64,000 bases of DNA from Streptomyces sp. A 4/2 (GTDB lineage: Bacteria; Actinomycetota; Actinomycetes; Streptomycetales; Streptomycetaceae), in the NCBI RefSeq assembly GCF_940670765.1, contig NZ_CALNVW010000002.1:124001-188000 (forward strand), in the 5' to 3' direction. The notes beneath the pieces were generated by a model, which did not search any database, was not told the DNA's origin, and worked only from the letters and a program-made list of their open reading frames with translations. How positions within the stretch are numbered: position 1 is the first letter of the stretch; each line of letters starts with the position of its first letter. Positions 1 to 8,599 of the stretch are shown here, piece by piece. The position numbers were made by a program, and so were the translations under genes.

Positions 1-66
1 GGCGCAGCCTGCCACCGCGGCGAGGAGGGCGGCGGTGAGGAGCGTGGCGGTGCGTTGCGTGATCAT
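1..66 (-). CDS. N-terminus of a lipoprotein (cut by window edge)
   Basis: Only the first 22 codons are present, reading off the left edge. The ATG sits at 66-64 and the peptide begins MITQRTATLLTAALLAAV, then AGCA. That is a short basic start, a hydrophobic stretch and a VAGC lipobox, so the product should be a lipid-anchored exported protein. Its ATG overlaps the TGA stop of the upstream deacetylase-like gene (ATGA at 66-63), so the two are probably co-transcribed and translationally coupled. The mature part lies outside the window and no function can be given. Confidence 0.7.
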   Translation of the reverse strand, partial: MITQRTATLLTAALLAAVAGCA

Positions 67-869
67 GAAGTCAGCAGCTCCGTGGTCGTCACCGCGTGCA
101 GGCCGCGGCGGGCGAGTGCGTCGAGGACGGCGGGCAGCGCGGCGACCGTGTCCGCGTAGCCGAAGTGCAGGGACACGACCGATCCGTTGCGGACCGCGTC
201 GGTGACGTTGCGGGTGACCGCCGCGGCACCGGGCGAGGTGTAGTCGCGGGAGTCGGTGTCGTACGAGAGGACGTGCGGATATCCGGCCCGCCCGGCGAGC
301 TTCTGGACGAGCGGGGTCGCGTACGGGGTGCGCGAGGGGCGGAACCAGGTGCCTATGGAGCCGGTGAGCCGGCGCAGCCGGTCCGCGCAGCCGGTGATCT
401 CGGCGAGTGCCTCCTCCTCGCCCATCGACGAGATGGAGGTGTGGTGGAGGGTGTGGTTGCCGAGGTCGTGGCCGCCGTCGAGGATCCGGCGGGCCATCTG
501 CGGATACTCGTCCAGCCAGGTGCCGACGGCGAGGACGGTGACCCGTGCGCCGGCCCGTTCCACCTCGGCGAGCACGGCCTTGGCGACGGCCGGTTCGCCT
601 TGGCCGTGGAAGGTGAGCGCAACGCGGGGGCGGTTGCGGGGGCCGTGCACGATCTGCGCCGGCTGCCCGGAGAAGGCGAGGGGGGCCGGGGCGCGGCGGG
701 GCGCCGGGGAGGCTGCGGCACTGGCCGCGCCGGGCGGCGCGGATCCGGGCGGCGCGGATCCGGACGGCTCGGCTGCGGGTGCGCCGTCGGAACAGCCTGC
801 GGCGAGGGCCCCGGCGACGGCCACGCCCGCTCCTGCGCGCAGTGCGCTGCGGCGGTCTATCTCAGTCAC
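63..869 (-). CDS. Polysaccharide deacetylase-like (NodB fold) lipoprotein
   Basis: About 268 aa from the GTG at 869; a GTG at 914 is also possible and neither has a clear ribosome site. The N-terminus has a twin-arginine element (DRRSALR), a hydrophobic stretch and a lipobox ending at Cys26 (LAAGC), so export via Tat and lipid anchoring is expected. An Ala/Pro/Ser-rich linker with a 15-bp DNA duplication follows. The rest is NodB-like: the zinc-type HTLHH motif, FRPSRTP in the place of RxPxG, and a late LHFGYADT. The usual TFDD motif reads TFHG (about residues 86-89), so both the catalytic-base and metal-ligand aspartates are absent. It may bind glycan or use altered chemistry. It overlaps the next lipoprotein gene by 4 nt. 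Confidence 0.8.
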   Translation of the reverse strand: MTEIDRRSALRAGAGVAVAGALAAGCSDGAPAAEPSGSAPPGSAPPGAASAAASPAPRRAPAPLAFSGQPAQIVHGPRNRPRVALTFHGQGEPAVAKAVLAEVERAGARVTVLAVGTWLDEYPQMARRILDGGHDLGNHTLHHTSISSMGEEEALAEITGCADRLRRLTGSIGTWFRPSRTPYATPLVQKLAGRAGYPHVLSYDTDSRDYTSPGAAAVTRNVTDAVRNGSVVSLHFGYADTVAALPAVLDALARRGLHAVTTTELLTS

Positions 870-944
870 TCGACCAGTTAAAGGCGAAACACGGAGAAGA
901 TCCTGATTTGTCACCTCAGAGGCGTGACGACCGTACGACCACAA

Positions 945-1195
945 GGAGTAGCAACCCAGTGACTCGGTCCGCCATCCATGCGGCGCTTCCGGTATTTATT
1001 CATCGTTTACCAGGTGGGTGACTCAGTTCACCTACGATTCATTCGCGGAATGTCACAGTGTGGGCGATATACCCGATTGGCGACTTTGGCGGCACGGTCT
1101 CCCCTCTGTCATAGTCGGAGACACGATCCCCGTTGACCCGGGCCGGATCGCCGTAAGCCGCCGTGGATTCACCCCCCCTGATCCACGGCGCTCCA
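945..1195. other. Intergenic region upstream of the deacetylase-like gene
   Basis: About 250 bp between two minus-strand genes. It is less GC-rich than its surroundings and should hold the promoter of the deacetylase-like gene. No convincing -35/-10 pair was found. Two overlapping short plus-strand frames exist (959-1021 and 1018-1218, the first after an AAGGAG), but codon use is not Streptomyces-like. Confidence 0.35.
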
Positions 1196-1240
1196 CAGAA
1201 GCCCCCGCAGCGCCGTAACCCGGCTGACCGGGGGCTTCTG
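1196..1240 (-). terminator. Hairpin terminator after the ATP-binding regulator gene
   Basis: A perfect 12-bp inverted repeat (CAGAAGCCCCCG at 1196-1207, CGGGGGCTTCTG at 1229-1240) lies directly after the stop codon of the minus-strand gene ending at 1245. The stem is long and GC-rich without a T-run, as is common for Streptomyces terminators. Confidence 0.75.
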
Positions 1241-1244
1241 CAGT

Positions 1245-1850
1245 TCAGGACGGCTGACGGTCCGCGACCCGCATCTCGAACCAGGTGGTCTTGCCGCGCG
1301 GCAGCAGATCGACGCCCCAGCGGTCGGAGATCTTGTCGACGAGGAAGAGGCCGCGTCCGCTGATGTCCATGGCCTGCACCGGCATCAGACAGGGCAGCCC
1401 GCGGGACGGATCGCGGACCTCGATCCGGAGCCAGCCCCGGCGGCGCAGCATCCGCAGCCCGAAGGCGCGGGCGCCCGTGTGGCGCACCGCGTTGCCGACG
1501 AGCTCCGACACGAGTAACACCGCGTACTCCGCGGTCTGCGGGGAGAGTCCCCACTGGCGCAGCACCACGCACTGGGTGAGCCGGCGCGCGGTGGCCGCGG
1601 ACTCGGGGCGGGACGGCAGCCGGACTTCACCCTCCGTGGGATTTCCGAACAACTCCAGCGCTTTCAGGGCCTGTTCGTCCTCGGCCGCAGGCGACCAGCG
1701 AACAGCCGTCGCCTCTGCGCGCTGTCGCGGCTGCTCCACACCCTCCAGGCCCGCCATGTCCTCCATCATGGCGGGCCCACGGAGCTTCCGGGGCCGTTCC
1801 CGGGGAATCCACAACCAGGAATCCGAGGGGGTGACCCGTCGGATTGGCAT
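1245..1850 (-). CDS. ATP-binding regulatory protein (anti-sigma/RsbW-type HATPase)
   Basis: 201 aa from the first ATG (1850); the start could instead be one of the internal ATGs near 1769 or 1757. Residues from about 80 onwards form a GHKL ATPase domain. The N-box is SELVGNAVRHTGA, followed by a WLRIEVRDPSRG G1-type box and DISGRGLFLVDKISDRWG as the G2/lid region. This architecture is typical of the abundant Streptomyces single-domain serine kinase/anti-sigma regulators that switch partner proteins by binding or phosphorylation. No sigma factor or anti-anti-sigma gene lies beside it, so the partner is unknown. It ends in a strong hairpin and appears monocistronic. An 11-bp inverted repeat covers the internal start codons. 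Confidence 0.8.
   Translation of the reverse strand: MPIRRVTPSDSWLWIPRERPRKLRGPAMMEDMAGLEGVEQPRQRAEATAVRWSPAAEDEQALKALELFGNPTEGEVRLPSRPESAATARRLTQCVVLRQWGLSPQTAEYAVLLVSELVGNAVRHTGARAFGLRMLRRRGWLRIEVRDPSRGLPCLMPVQAMDISGRGLFLVDKISDRWGVDLLPRGKTTWFEMRVADRQPS
1748..1777 (-). repeat. 11-bp inverted repeat over the candidate start codons
   Basis: GGCCCGCCATG at 1748-1758 and CATGGCGGGCC at 1767-1777 are perfectly complementary with an 8-nt loop. In the mRNA the stem encloses the second, third and fourth possible ATG starts of the ATP-binding protein. It could hide an internal ribosome start or act as a DNA operator. No experimental meaning can be inferred. Confidence 0.5.
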
Positions 1851-1924
1851 ATGTCAACGGCATGAAAAGTGTCTCCATACCCCTGTTGACCTGCGAAGAC
1901 ACTCACCTGATGAACGAAAGTCAA

Positions 1925-1962
1925 GGACGGCGGGGACCGGCGTCAGAGGCCGCCCGCCGTCC
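1925..1962 (-). terminator. Terminator after enoyl-CoA hydratase gene
   Basis: GGACGGCGGG (1925-1934) pairs with CCCGCCGTCC (1953-1962) across an 18-nt loop, 28 nt past the stop of the minus-strand gene that ends at 1990. Confidence 0.6.
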
Positions 1963-1989
1963 CCGTCAATCCACCCAACCGGTGACCTC

Positions 1990-2757
1990 TCAGCGGAACT
2001 TGGCCTTGCCGGGGCCCTCGTCGACGAAGCTGCGCATGCCGATTTCGCGGTCCTCGGTCGCGAACAGACCGGCGAACCAGGTGCGTTCGATGGCGAGACC
2101 GGTGTCGATGTCGGTCTCCAGGCCCGCGTCGACGGCCTCCTTGGCGGCGCGCAGTGCGATGGCCGGCCCCTGGGCGAGCCGCGCCGCCCAGGCGTACGCC
2201 TGCTCGTACACCTCGGCCGCCGGGACGACCCGGTCGACGAGCCCCAGGGCGAGAGCCTCCGGAGCCTTCACCTGACGGCCGGTGAAGATCAGGTCCTTGG
2301 CCTTGGACGGGCCGATCAGCCGGGACAGCCGCTGGGTACCGCCCGCGCCGGGGATCAGCCCGAGCAGGATCTCGGGCTGGCCGAGCTTGGCGTTCTCCCC
2401 GGCCACCCGGAAGTCGGCGCAGAGCGCGAGTTCGCAGCCGCCGCCGAGCGCGTAGCCGGTGACCGCGGCGACGACCGGCTTGGGGATGCGGGCCACGGCG
2501 GTGAAGGAGTCCTGGAGCGCCCGGGAGCGTACGACCATCGCCGCGTGGTCCATGCCCTGCATCTCTTTGATGTCCGCGCCGGCCGCGAACACCTTCTCGC
2601 CGCCGTAGAGCACCACGGCGCGTACGTCGTCGCGCCGGGACGCCTCTTCGGCGAGTTCCCGCAGCCGGTCCTGGATCGCGACGTCCAGGGCGTTCATGGG
2701 CGGGCGGTCCAGCCGGATGGTGCCGACGCCTTCGGAGACTTCGAGGGTGACTGTCAT
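1990..2757 (-). CDS. Enoyl-CoA hydratase/isomerase family protein
   Basis: 255 aa, a full-length crotonase-fold enzyme. Visible features are the oxyanion-hole segment AAGADIKEMQGMD near residue 60, the second segment ALGGGCELALCADFRVAG near 105, and PEILLGLIPGAGGTQRLSRLIG carrying the Glu-containing active-site helix. The family adds water across 2-enoyl-CoA in beta-oxidation or performs related isomerisations; the precise substrate cannot be read from sequence. It stands alone between two terminators, so it is likely a monocistronic housekeeping beta-oxidation gene. The ATG at 2757 starts MTVTLEVSEGVGTIRLDRPP, the usual N-terminus of the family. Confidence 0.9.
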   Translation of the reverse strand: MTVTLEVSEGVGTIRLDRPPMNALDVAIQDRLRELAEEASRRDDVRAVVLYGGEKVFAAGADIKEMQGMDHAAMVVRSRALQDSFTAVARIPKPVVAAVTGYALGGGCELALCADFRVAGENAKLGQPEILLGLIPGAGGTQRLSRLIGPSKAKDLIFTGRQVKAPEALALGLVDRVVPAAEVYEQAYAWAARLAQGPAIALRAAKEAVDAGLETDIDTGLAIERTWFAGLFATEDREIGMRSFVDEGPGKAKFR

Positions 2758-2780
2758 GGCAGCAGGTTAGCGCTGGTTAA

Positions 2781-2831
2781 CGGGGTACGGCCCTGGTGCA
2801 CTTGGTCACAGTGCACCAGGGCCGTACCCCG
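2781..2831 (-). terminator. Very long perfect hairpin between L,D-transpeptidase and enoyl-CoA hydratase
   Basis: A 21-bp perfect stem (2781-2801 with 2811-2831) and a 9-nt loop lie 27 nt after the stop of the minus-strand transpeptidase ending at 2859 and 23 nt before the start of the hydratase. Its position fits a strong factor-independent terminator. Confidence 0.8.
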
Positions 2832-2858
2832 CAAGCTGCGGCACATTCCGAGCCGGGG

Positions 2859-4118
2859 TTACTTCTTCCAGTCCGCCCAGGAGAGGTTCCAGCCGTTCAG
2901 GCCGTTGTCGGGCTGGATCGTCTTGTCGTGCGAGTTCTTGACGATCAGGACATCGCCGACGATCGACTGGTTGTAGTACCAGGCGGCCGGGGTCTCCTTG
3001 CTCCAGCCCCCGCGCACATCGTGCAGGCCGACGCAGCCGTGGCTCGTGTTGGCCGCGCCGAAGATGCTGTTCGCCGCCCAGTAGTTGCCGTGCACGAAGG
3101 TGCCCGAGTCGGAGAGGCGCATGGCGTGCGGGACGTCCTTGATGTCGTACTCACCGCCGAAGCCGACCGTGGCACCGTTCATCCGGGTCACCGCGTACTT
3201 CTCGCTGATGACCATCTGACCGTTGTACGTGGTGGTCGCCGGGGCGCCCGCGCTGATCGGGATGTTCCTGATCTGCTTGCCGTCCTTGACGACCTTCATG
3301 GTGTGCTTCGCGGCGTCCACGGTGGAGACCATGGAGCGTCCGATGGTGAACCGCACGGTCTTGGTCTGCTTGCCGTACACCCCGGGCCGGCCCTCGACCC
3401 CGTCGAGCGTCAGCTTCACGGTCACCTTGGTCCCGGCCGCCCAGTACTTCTCGGGGCGGATGTCGAGACGGTCGTTGCCGAACCAGTGGCCCGCGACCGG
3501 TACGGCGGGGTCCGCCGTCACCTTGATCGCGTTCGCCACGTCGTCGGGGTGGGTGATGCCACGGGTGAAGTGGATCGAGACCGGCATACCGACGCCGACC
3601 GTCGCACCGTCCTCCGGCGTGTACTGGCCGATGAAGGTGTTCTCCGGGACGAGCGTGGTGAACGAGGTGTCCTTCGCGGACTCCCGCCCCTTGGCGTCCT
3701 TGGCGACCGCGTGCACCTTGAACCGGGTCGCGGCGGGCAGGTGCTGGAGCGGCTCCCAACTGGCGCCGCCCGCAGCGATGGTGCCCCCGACCTCGTGGCC
3801 CTTGGTGTCCTTCACGACGACGGAGGTCAGCTTGCCGTTGTCCGCCGTGACCTTCAGCGCGCCGCTGGTGGCCACGGAGTCCGCGCCGTCCTTCGGTGCG
3901 ACCGTCACGACGGCCTGGGAGGCGGCGGTGTCGTCGGCAGCCTTGCCGGACCCCAGTTTCGCCTTCCCCTCGCTGCCGCTGTCCGAGCCGCCACCGCAGG
4001 CCGTGACCAGCAGCAGCATCGCCCCCAGCAACAGGGCCAGCAGGCCGGGCCCGCCACGCCGCCCACGGCGCGACGGCCGTCTCCCGGTCGATCTGCCGGA
4101 TATCGGTAGCCCGTTCAA
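2859..4118 (-). CDS. L,D-transpeptidase lipoprotein (Ig-like + YkuD), copy 1
   Basis: 419 aa when started at the TTG at 4118, chosen because GGGGAG lies 9 nt upstream; the frame stays open to a GTG at 4241. A basic N-terminus (RRPSRRGRRGG) and a hydrophobic segment lead to the lipobox VTAC. Ig-like domains as in mycobacterial Ldt proteins occupy roughly residues 80-285, and the YkuD catalytic domain follows. Its signature HGNYWA...NTSHGCVGL is intact, with the nucleophile Cys near residue 362. The enzyme should form 3-3 cross-links in peptidoglycan at the outer face of the membrane. A paralogue sits directly upstream on the same strand. Confidence 0.93.
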   Translation of the reverse strand: MNGLPISGRSTGRRPSRRGRRGGPGLLALLLGAMLLLVTACGGGSDSGSEGKAKLGSGKAADDTAASQAVVTVAPKDGADSVATSGALKVTADNGKLTSVVVKDTKGHEVGGTIAAGGASWEPLQHLPAATRFKVHAVAKDAKGRESAKDTSFTTLVPENTFIGQYTPEDGATVGVGMPVSIHFTRGITHPDDVANAIKVTADPAVPVAGHWFGNDRLDIRPEKYWAAGTKVTVKLTLDGVEGRPGVYGKQTKTVRFTIGRSMVSTVDAAKHTMKVVKDGKQIRNIPISAGAPATTTYNGQMVISEKYAVTRMNGATVGFGGEYDIKDVPHAMRLSDSGTFVHGNYWAANSIFGAANTSHGCVGLHDVRGGWSKETPAAWYYNQSIVGDVLIVKNSHDKTIQPDNGLNGWNLSWADWKK

Positions 4119-4299
4119 GATGGTGGTCTCCCCTCGCGCACGGCCCGGCCCCGCCGAAGCACGTACCCCCACGCGCTGGTTCCGCGCGTCCGCTAAAGAA
4201 TAATCACATCCCTGGCGCACGGGGCTCCCCCGTAATGTCACCGTTCCGTCCCAACCGGGCGGCGGCGGTGCAGGTCATACGGGTGGCGGGGCAGAAGCG

Positions 4300-5508
4300 T
4301 CAGCCGAGCGCGGACCCGGCCTTCCACCGGGTCCAGTTGAGGTTCCAGCCGCTGAGTCCGTTGTCCGGGGCGACCTGGCCGTCGTGCGAGTTGACCACCT
4401 CGATCACGTCGCCGATGAGCGACCCGTCGAAGAACTGCCCCGCCGGGGAGCGTGCGCTGCCACCGCGTGCGTCCCGCAGGCCGACGCAGCCGTGGCTGGT
4501 GTTGACCGCCCCGAACGTGCGGGCCGGGGCCCAGTAGTTGCCGTGCACGAAGGTGCCCGAGTCGGAGAGGCGCATGGCGTGCGGGACGTCCGGGATGTCG
4601 TACTCACCGCCGAAGCCGACCGTCCGCCCGTTCATCCGGGTCACGGCGAACTTCTCCATGACGACCATCCTGCCGTTGTACGTCGGGTGGGCGTCGGCGC
4701 CCGCGCTGACCGGCAGGGTGGTGACCGGCGCCCCGTCGCGGTGCACGGTGAGGGTGTGCGCCGCCGCGTCCACCACGGACGTCTGGGAGCGGCCCACCGT
4801 GAAGCCCACGGTCTTCTGCTGGAACCCGTACACCCCGGGCGCCGCCCGCACCCCGCGCAGCCGCAGCCCGACGGAGACCTGGGTGCCGGGCTTCCAGTAC
4901 GTGCTCGGGCGGAAGTCGAGGCGGCTGTTGCCGAACCAGTGGCCCGCGACCGGCACCGCGGGCAGGGCGGTGACGTCGATCGCCTGCTCGATCGCCCGGC
5001 GGTCCTCGACGGGGCGGCTGAAGCGGAACGACACGATCATTCCGGTGCCGACGGTGGCCCGGTTCTCCGGGGTGAACCAGCCGATGAACCGGTGCTTGGG
5101 CACGGCCGTGGTGAAGGTGGTGTGGCGGGCCAGCCGGTGCCCCTGCCCGTCCGAGGCGGTCGCGTCGACCTTGTACGTGGCGGCGGGACCCAGCGGACCG
5201 TCCGGTCTCCAGCTCAGCCCGTCGCCCGAAACGCTCCCCGGTACGGCCTCCTCCCGCCCGTCCGCGATCCGCACGACCTTGACCGCTTCGATCCTGCTGC
5301 CGCTCGCGACCCGCACCTCGACCTTCTCACCGGCCCCGACGCCCTTCGCCCCGTCGTCGGGCACCACCCGGATCGCCTGTTCGGACGACCCCGCTTTGCC
5401 ACTGGTTCCGTCGCCCCCGGCGCCGCATCCGGCCAGCCCGGCCATCAGTCCCGCCCATGTCAGCACGGCCATGATGCCCGCACCTGTCCGCTTTGTCAGT
5501 TCTCTCAC
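4300..5508 (-). CDS. L,D-transpeptidase lipoprotein (Ig-like + YkuD), copy 2
   Basis: 402 aa from the GTG at 5508, which gives a normal lipoprotein signal (VRELTKRTGAGIMAVL, then GLAGC); an ATG at 5550 is an alternative. The layout matches the neighbouring copy: linker, Ig-like region and YkuD domain with HGNYWAPARTFGAVNTSHG followed by CVGL (Cys near 341). The mature domains match copy 1 closely in many blocks (for example VTRMNGRTVGFGGEYDIPDV), which indicates tandem duplication. The last residues extend slightly past the copy 1 C-terminus (KAGSALG). The spacing of about 180 bp from copy 1 suggests separate promoters rather than one tight operon. Confidence 0.92.
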   Translation of the reverse strand: MRELTKRTGAGIMAVLTWAGLMAGLAGCGAGGDGTSGKAGSSEQAIRVVPDDGAKGVGAGEKVEVRVASGSRIEAVKVVRIADGREEAVPGSVSGDGLSWRPDGPLGPAATYKVDATASDGQGHRLARHTTFTTAVPKHRFIGWFTPENRATVGTGMIVSFRFSRPVEDRRAIEQAIDVTALPAVPVAGHWFGNSRLDFRPSTYWKPGTQVSVGLRLRGVRAAPGVYGFQQKTVGFTVGRSQTSVVDAAAHTLTVHRDGAPVTTLPVSAGADAHPTYNGRMVVMEKFAVTRMNGRTVGFGGEYDIPDVPHAMRLSDSGTFVHGNYWAPARTFGAVNTSHGCVGLRDARGGSARSPAGQFFDGSLIGDVIEVVNSHDGQVAPDNGLSGWNLNWTRWKAGSALG

Positions 5509-5660
5509 GCCCCGCTCAACGACCACCCCCCTGCGGGGGAAACGTGACATCGACGGTTGTTGCGGGCAGAACAACGAGGAGGACCACGCGAGGGAAGCAA
5601 CGGCCGGGACGCCGTGCGCCCTCGTGGCGCCGGTCCTGATGAGCCGCGGGAGGCCGACAG

Positions 5661-7949
5661 GTGTCGAGCGCAGCCGAGCAGGAGACCGTACGGGAAGCCG
5701 TGCCGGGAGCGGTGCCCGAGCGGGAGAGCCCTCACCTGCCGAACGGGCACGGGAGCGAGCAGCACAGCGAGCAGGAGGAGGACGCCGCACCACCGCTGAC
5801 CGTGTGGCCGGGGGCGCCCATGCCGCTGGGGGCGCGCTACCGGGTGGGACCGGACGGGGTCGCGGGCACCAACTTCGCCCTCTGGGCGGGCGGCGCCGAG
5901 GCCGTGGAGCTGTGCCTCTTCGACGGGGAGGGCCACGAGGCCCGCTGCGAACTGACCGAGCTGACCCATGAGATCTGGCACGGCTTCCTGCCCGGGGTGC
6001 GCCCCGGTCAGCGGTACGGCTACCGCGTCCACGGGCGCTGGGACCCCTGGACGGGCGCCCGCTGGAACGCCTCGAAGCTGCTCCTCGATCCGTACGCGCG
6101 CGCCGTGGACGGGGACTTCACGCTGCCGCCCGAGGTGTACGGGCACGTACGCGACTGGCCGCAGCAGGAGATCGCGGACACCGTGCGCGACGAGCGGGAC
6201 TCGGCGCCGTACGTACCGAAGGGTGTCGTCGTCCACGACGACACCCCCGGCGACGAGTGGGCGGACGACCTCCGGCCCAAGACGCCGTGGGCGGACACCG
6301 TGATCTACGAGCTCCATGTGCGCGGCTTCACCCGGCGCCATCCGGGGATCCCGGAGGAGCTGAGGGGCACCTACGCGGGGCTGGCGCATCCCGCGGCGAT
6401 CGGGCATCTCGTACGGCTGGGCGTGACGGCGGTCGAGCTGCTGCCGGTGCACCAGTTCGCCCACGAGGACCATCTGCTGCGGCGCGGGTTGAAGAACTAC
6501 TGGGGGTACAACTCCATCGGCTACTTCGCCCCGCACGCCGGCTATGCCGCGTCCGGGACCGGGGGCCAGCAGGTCGGGGAGTTCAAGCGGATGGTGCAGG
6601 CGCTGCACGCGGCCGGGATCGAGGTCATCCTGGACGTCGTCTACAACCACACGGCGGAGGCCGGTGAGCTGGGCCCGACGCTGTCGCTGCGCGGTGTCGA
6701 CAACCGCGGCTACTACCGGCTGCAGGGCGATCCCCGCAGGTACGCGGATTACACGGGCTGCGGCAACACCCTGCACGTGGTGCAGCCGCACGTACTGCGG
6801 CTGATCACCGACTCGCTCCGCTACTGGGTCACCGAGATGGGCGTCGACGGGTTCCGCTTCGACCTGGCCGCCGCGCTGGCCCGGTCGTTCCACGACGTCG
6901 ACATGCTCTCCCCCTTTCTCGCGGTCATCGCCCAGGACCCGGTGCTGCGGCGGGTGAAGCTGATCGCCGAGCCGTGGGACGTGGGCAACGGCGGCTACCA
7001 GGTCGGCTCCTTCCCGCCGCTGTGGACGGAGTGGAACGACCGCTACCGGGACGCCGTGCGGGACTTCTGGCGGGGTGCGCTGCCGGACGTACGCGATCTG
7101 GGGTACCGGCTCTCCGGTTCGAGCGACCTGTACGCCTGGGGCGGGCGCCGCCCGCAGGCCTCCGTCAACTTCATCACCGCGCACGACGGGCTGACCCTGC
7201 GCGACCTGGTCAGTTACGGGCACAAGCACAACGAGGACAACGGCGAGGACAACCGGGACGGCACCGACGACAACCGGTCGTGGAACTGCGGGGCCGAGGG
7301 CGAGACGGACGACCCGGACGTCAACGCGCTGCGCCGGCGCCAGCTGCGCTCCCTGCTGACGACGCTGCTGGTGTCGACCGGGGTGCCGATGCTGGTCGCG
7401 GGCGACGAGATGGGGCGGACCCAGGGCGGCAACAACAACGCGTACTGCCAGGACAACGAGGTGAGCTGGATCGACTGGTCGCTCCTGGACGAGCCGGGGC
7501 CGCGGATGCTGCTCGGTCTCACCTCCCGGCTGCTCGCGCTGCGCCACGCCCACCCGGTGCTGCGCCGCCGCGCCTTCTTCTCCGGGCGGGCACAGGCGAC
7601 CGACGGGCTGCGGGATCTGGCGTGGTTCACCCCGCACGGCAGCGAGATGACGGAGCAGGACTGGTACGCACCGGCCGCCACGCTCGGTGTCTACCTCTCG
7701 GGACGCGACATCCCCGGCCGGGACGCCCGGGGCGCGGCGGTGACCGACGACAGCTTCCTGACGGTGCTCCACTCGGGGGCGCGGCCGGTGAGCTTCCTGC
7801 TTCCCGGGGCGCCGTGGGCGGACGGGTACGAACTGCTCGTCGACACCTCACGGGAGGACCAGGGCGCGGCGCCGGGCACCCTGCACCGGGGCGGCACGGC
7901 GGTCACCGTGCCCGCGCGGTCGGTGCTGCTGCTGAAGGTGCGGATGTGA
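5661..7949 (+). CDS. glgX: Glycogen debranching enzyme GlgX (isoamylase-type)
   Basis: 762 aa from the GTG at 5661 with GGGAGG about 8 nt upstream. An N-terminal extension of about 45 low-complexity residues precedes the CBM48 domain (PLGARYRVGPDGVAGTNFAL). The GH13 barrel then shows VIYELHVRGF, VILDVVYNHTAE, GVDGFRFDLA (nucleophile Asp), IAEPWDVG (acid Glu) and FITAHDGLTL. The enzyme hydrolyses alpha-1,6 branches left after phosphorylase trimming, in the cytoplasm, and so works with GlgP at 38-41 kb. Its 3' end converges with the response regulator gene with only 8 bp between stop codons. Confidence 0.95.
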   Translation: MSSAAEQETVREAVPGAVPERESPHLPNGHGSEQHSEQEEDAAPPLTVWPGAPMPLGARYRVGPDGVAGTNFALWAGGAEAVELCLFDGEGHEARCELTELTHEIWHGFLPGVRPGQRYGYRVHGRWDPWTGARWNASKLLLDPYARAVDGDFTLPPEVYGHVRDWPQQEIADTVRDERDSAPYVPKGVVVHDDTPGDEWADDLRPKTPWADTVIYELHVRGFTRRHPGIPEELRGTYAGLAHPAAIGHLVRLGVTAVELLPVHQFAHEDHLLRRGLKNYWGYNSIGYFAPHAGYAASGTGGQQVGEFKRMVQALHAAGIEVILDVVYNHTAEAGELGPTLSLRGVDNRGYYRLQGDPRRYADYTGCGNTLHVVQPHVLRLITDSLRYWVTEMGVDGFRFDLAAALARSFHDVDMLSPFLAVIAQDPVLRRVKLIAEPWDVGNGGYQVGSFPPLWTEWNDRYRDAVRDFWRGALPDVRDLGYRLSGSSDLYAWGGRRPQASVNFITAHDGLTLRDLVSYGHKHNEDNGEDNRDGTDDNRSWNCGAEGETDDPDVNALRRRQLRSLLTTLLVSTGVPMLVAGDEMGRTQGGNNNAYCQDNEVSWIDWSLLDEPGPRMLLGLTSRLLALRHAHPVLRRRAFFSGRAQATDGLRDLAWFTPHGSEMTEQDWYAPAATLGVYLSGRDIPGRDARGAAVTDDSFLTVLHSGARPVSFLLPGAPWADGYELLVDTSREDQGAAPGTLHRGGTAVTVPARSVLLLKVRM

Positions 7950-7957
7950 CGCGGAGC

Positions 7958-8599
7958 TCAGCCGAGGATCTTGCGGTCGTACGCCACCGCGACCGCGGCT
8001 GCCCGGTCCTTCACTTCCAACTTGCCGTAGATGTGGGTGAGATGGGTCTTGACCGTGGCCTCGCTGATGAACAGCTCACGGGCGATCTCCCGGTTGGACG
8101 TACCCCTGGCCACCAGCACCAGGACCTCGCGCTCACGGGCGCTCAGCGCGTCGCGGCCCGGCGGGACGGGGGCGCGGACCCGGGAGACCAGCCGGGAGGC
8201 GACCGCCGGGGAGAGGACCGTGCGGCCGTCGGCCGCCGCCCGTACCGCGGTGAAGAGTTCGTCGCGCGGGGCGTCCTTGAGCAGGTAGCCGGTGGCGCCC
8301 GCCTCGATGGCCGGGAGGGTGTCGGAGTCCGTGTCGTACGTGGTCAGCACCAGCACCTTGGCGCGGCTCCCCCGGCGGGTCAGCTCGGCGATGGCGTCCA
8401 CACCGTTGCCGCCGGGCATCCGCAGGTCCATCAGGACCACGTCCGGGTCGAGGAGTCCGGCCAGTTCGACCCCGGCGACACCGTCGGCCGCCTCCCCGAG
8501 GACCTCGAAGCCGGGGGTGCCGGTGAACATGCCGCGCAGGCCGTCCCGGACGACGGGGTGGTCGTCGACTATCAGCAGGGTGATGACGTCAGATCTCAT
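7958..8599 (-). CDS. NarL/LuxR-family response regulator
   Basis: 213 aa. The receiver domain has the acidic pair near the start (LLIVDDHPVVRDGL), the phospho-acceptor Asp in DVVLMDLRMPGGNG, the Thr in VLVLTTYDTDSD and Lys in GYLLKDAPRDEL. The C-terminal LuxR HTH is LSAREREVLVLVARGTSNRE, then IARELFISEATVKTHL. Its ATG overlaps the upstream histidine kinase by 11 nt, so the pair is one translationally coupled two-component system. It is the last gene of an operon that begins with a drug-type ABC transporter, and probably controls that operon. Confidence 0.93.
   Translation of the reverse strand: MRSDVITLLIVDDHPVVRDGLRGMFTGTPGFEVLGEAADGVAGVELAGLLDPDVVLMDLRMPGGNGVDAIAELTRRGSRAKVLVLTTYDTDSDTLPAIEAGATGYLLKDAPRDELFTAVRAAADGRTVLSPAVASRLVSRVRAPVPPGRDALSAREREVLVLVARGTSNREIARELFISEATVKTHLTHIYGKLEVKDRAAAVAVAYDRKILG

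Noticed and set aside
5505..7772. Long open minus-strand frame (over 750 codons) opposite glgX
   Set aside because: It mirrors the glgX coding frame, has no family motifs and overlaps the L,D-transpeptidase start. It arises from high GC in third positions.
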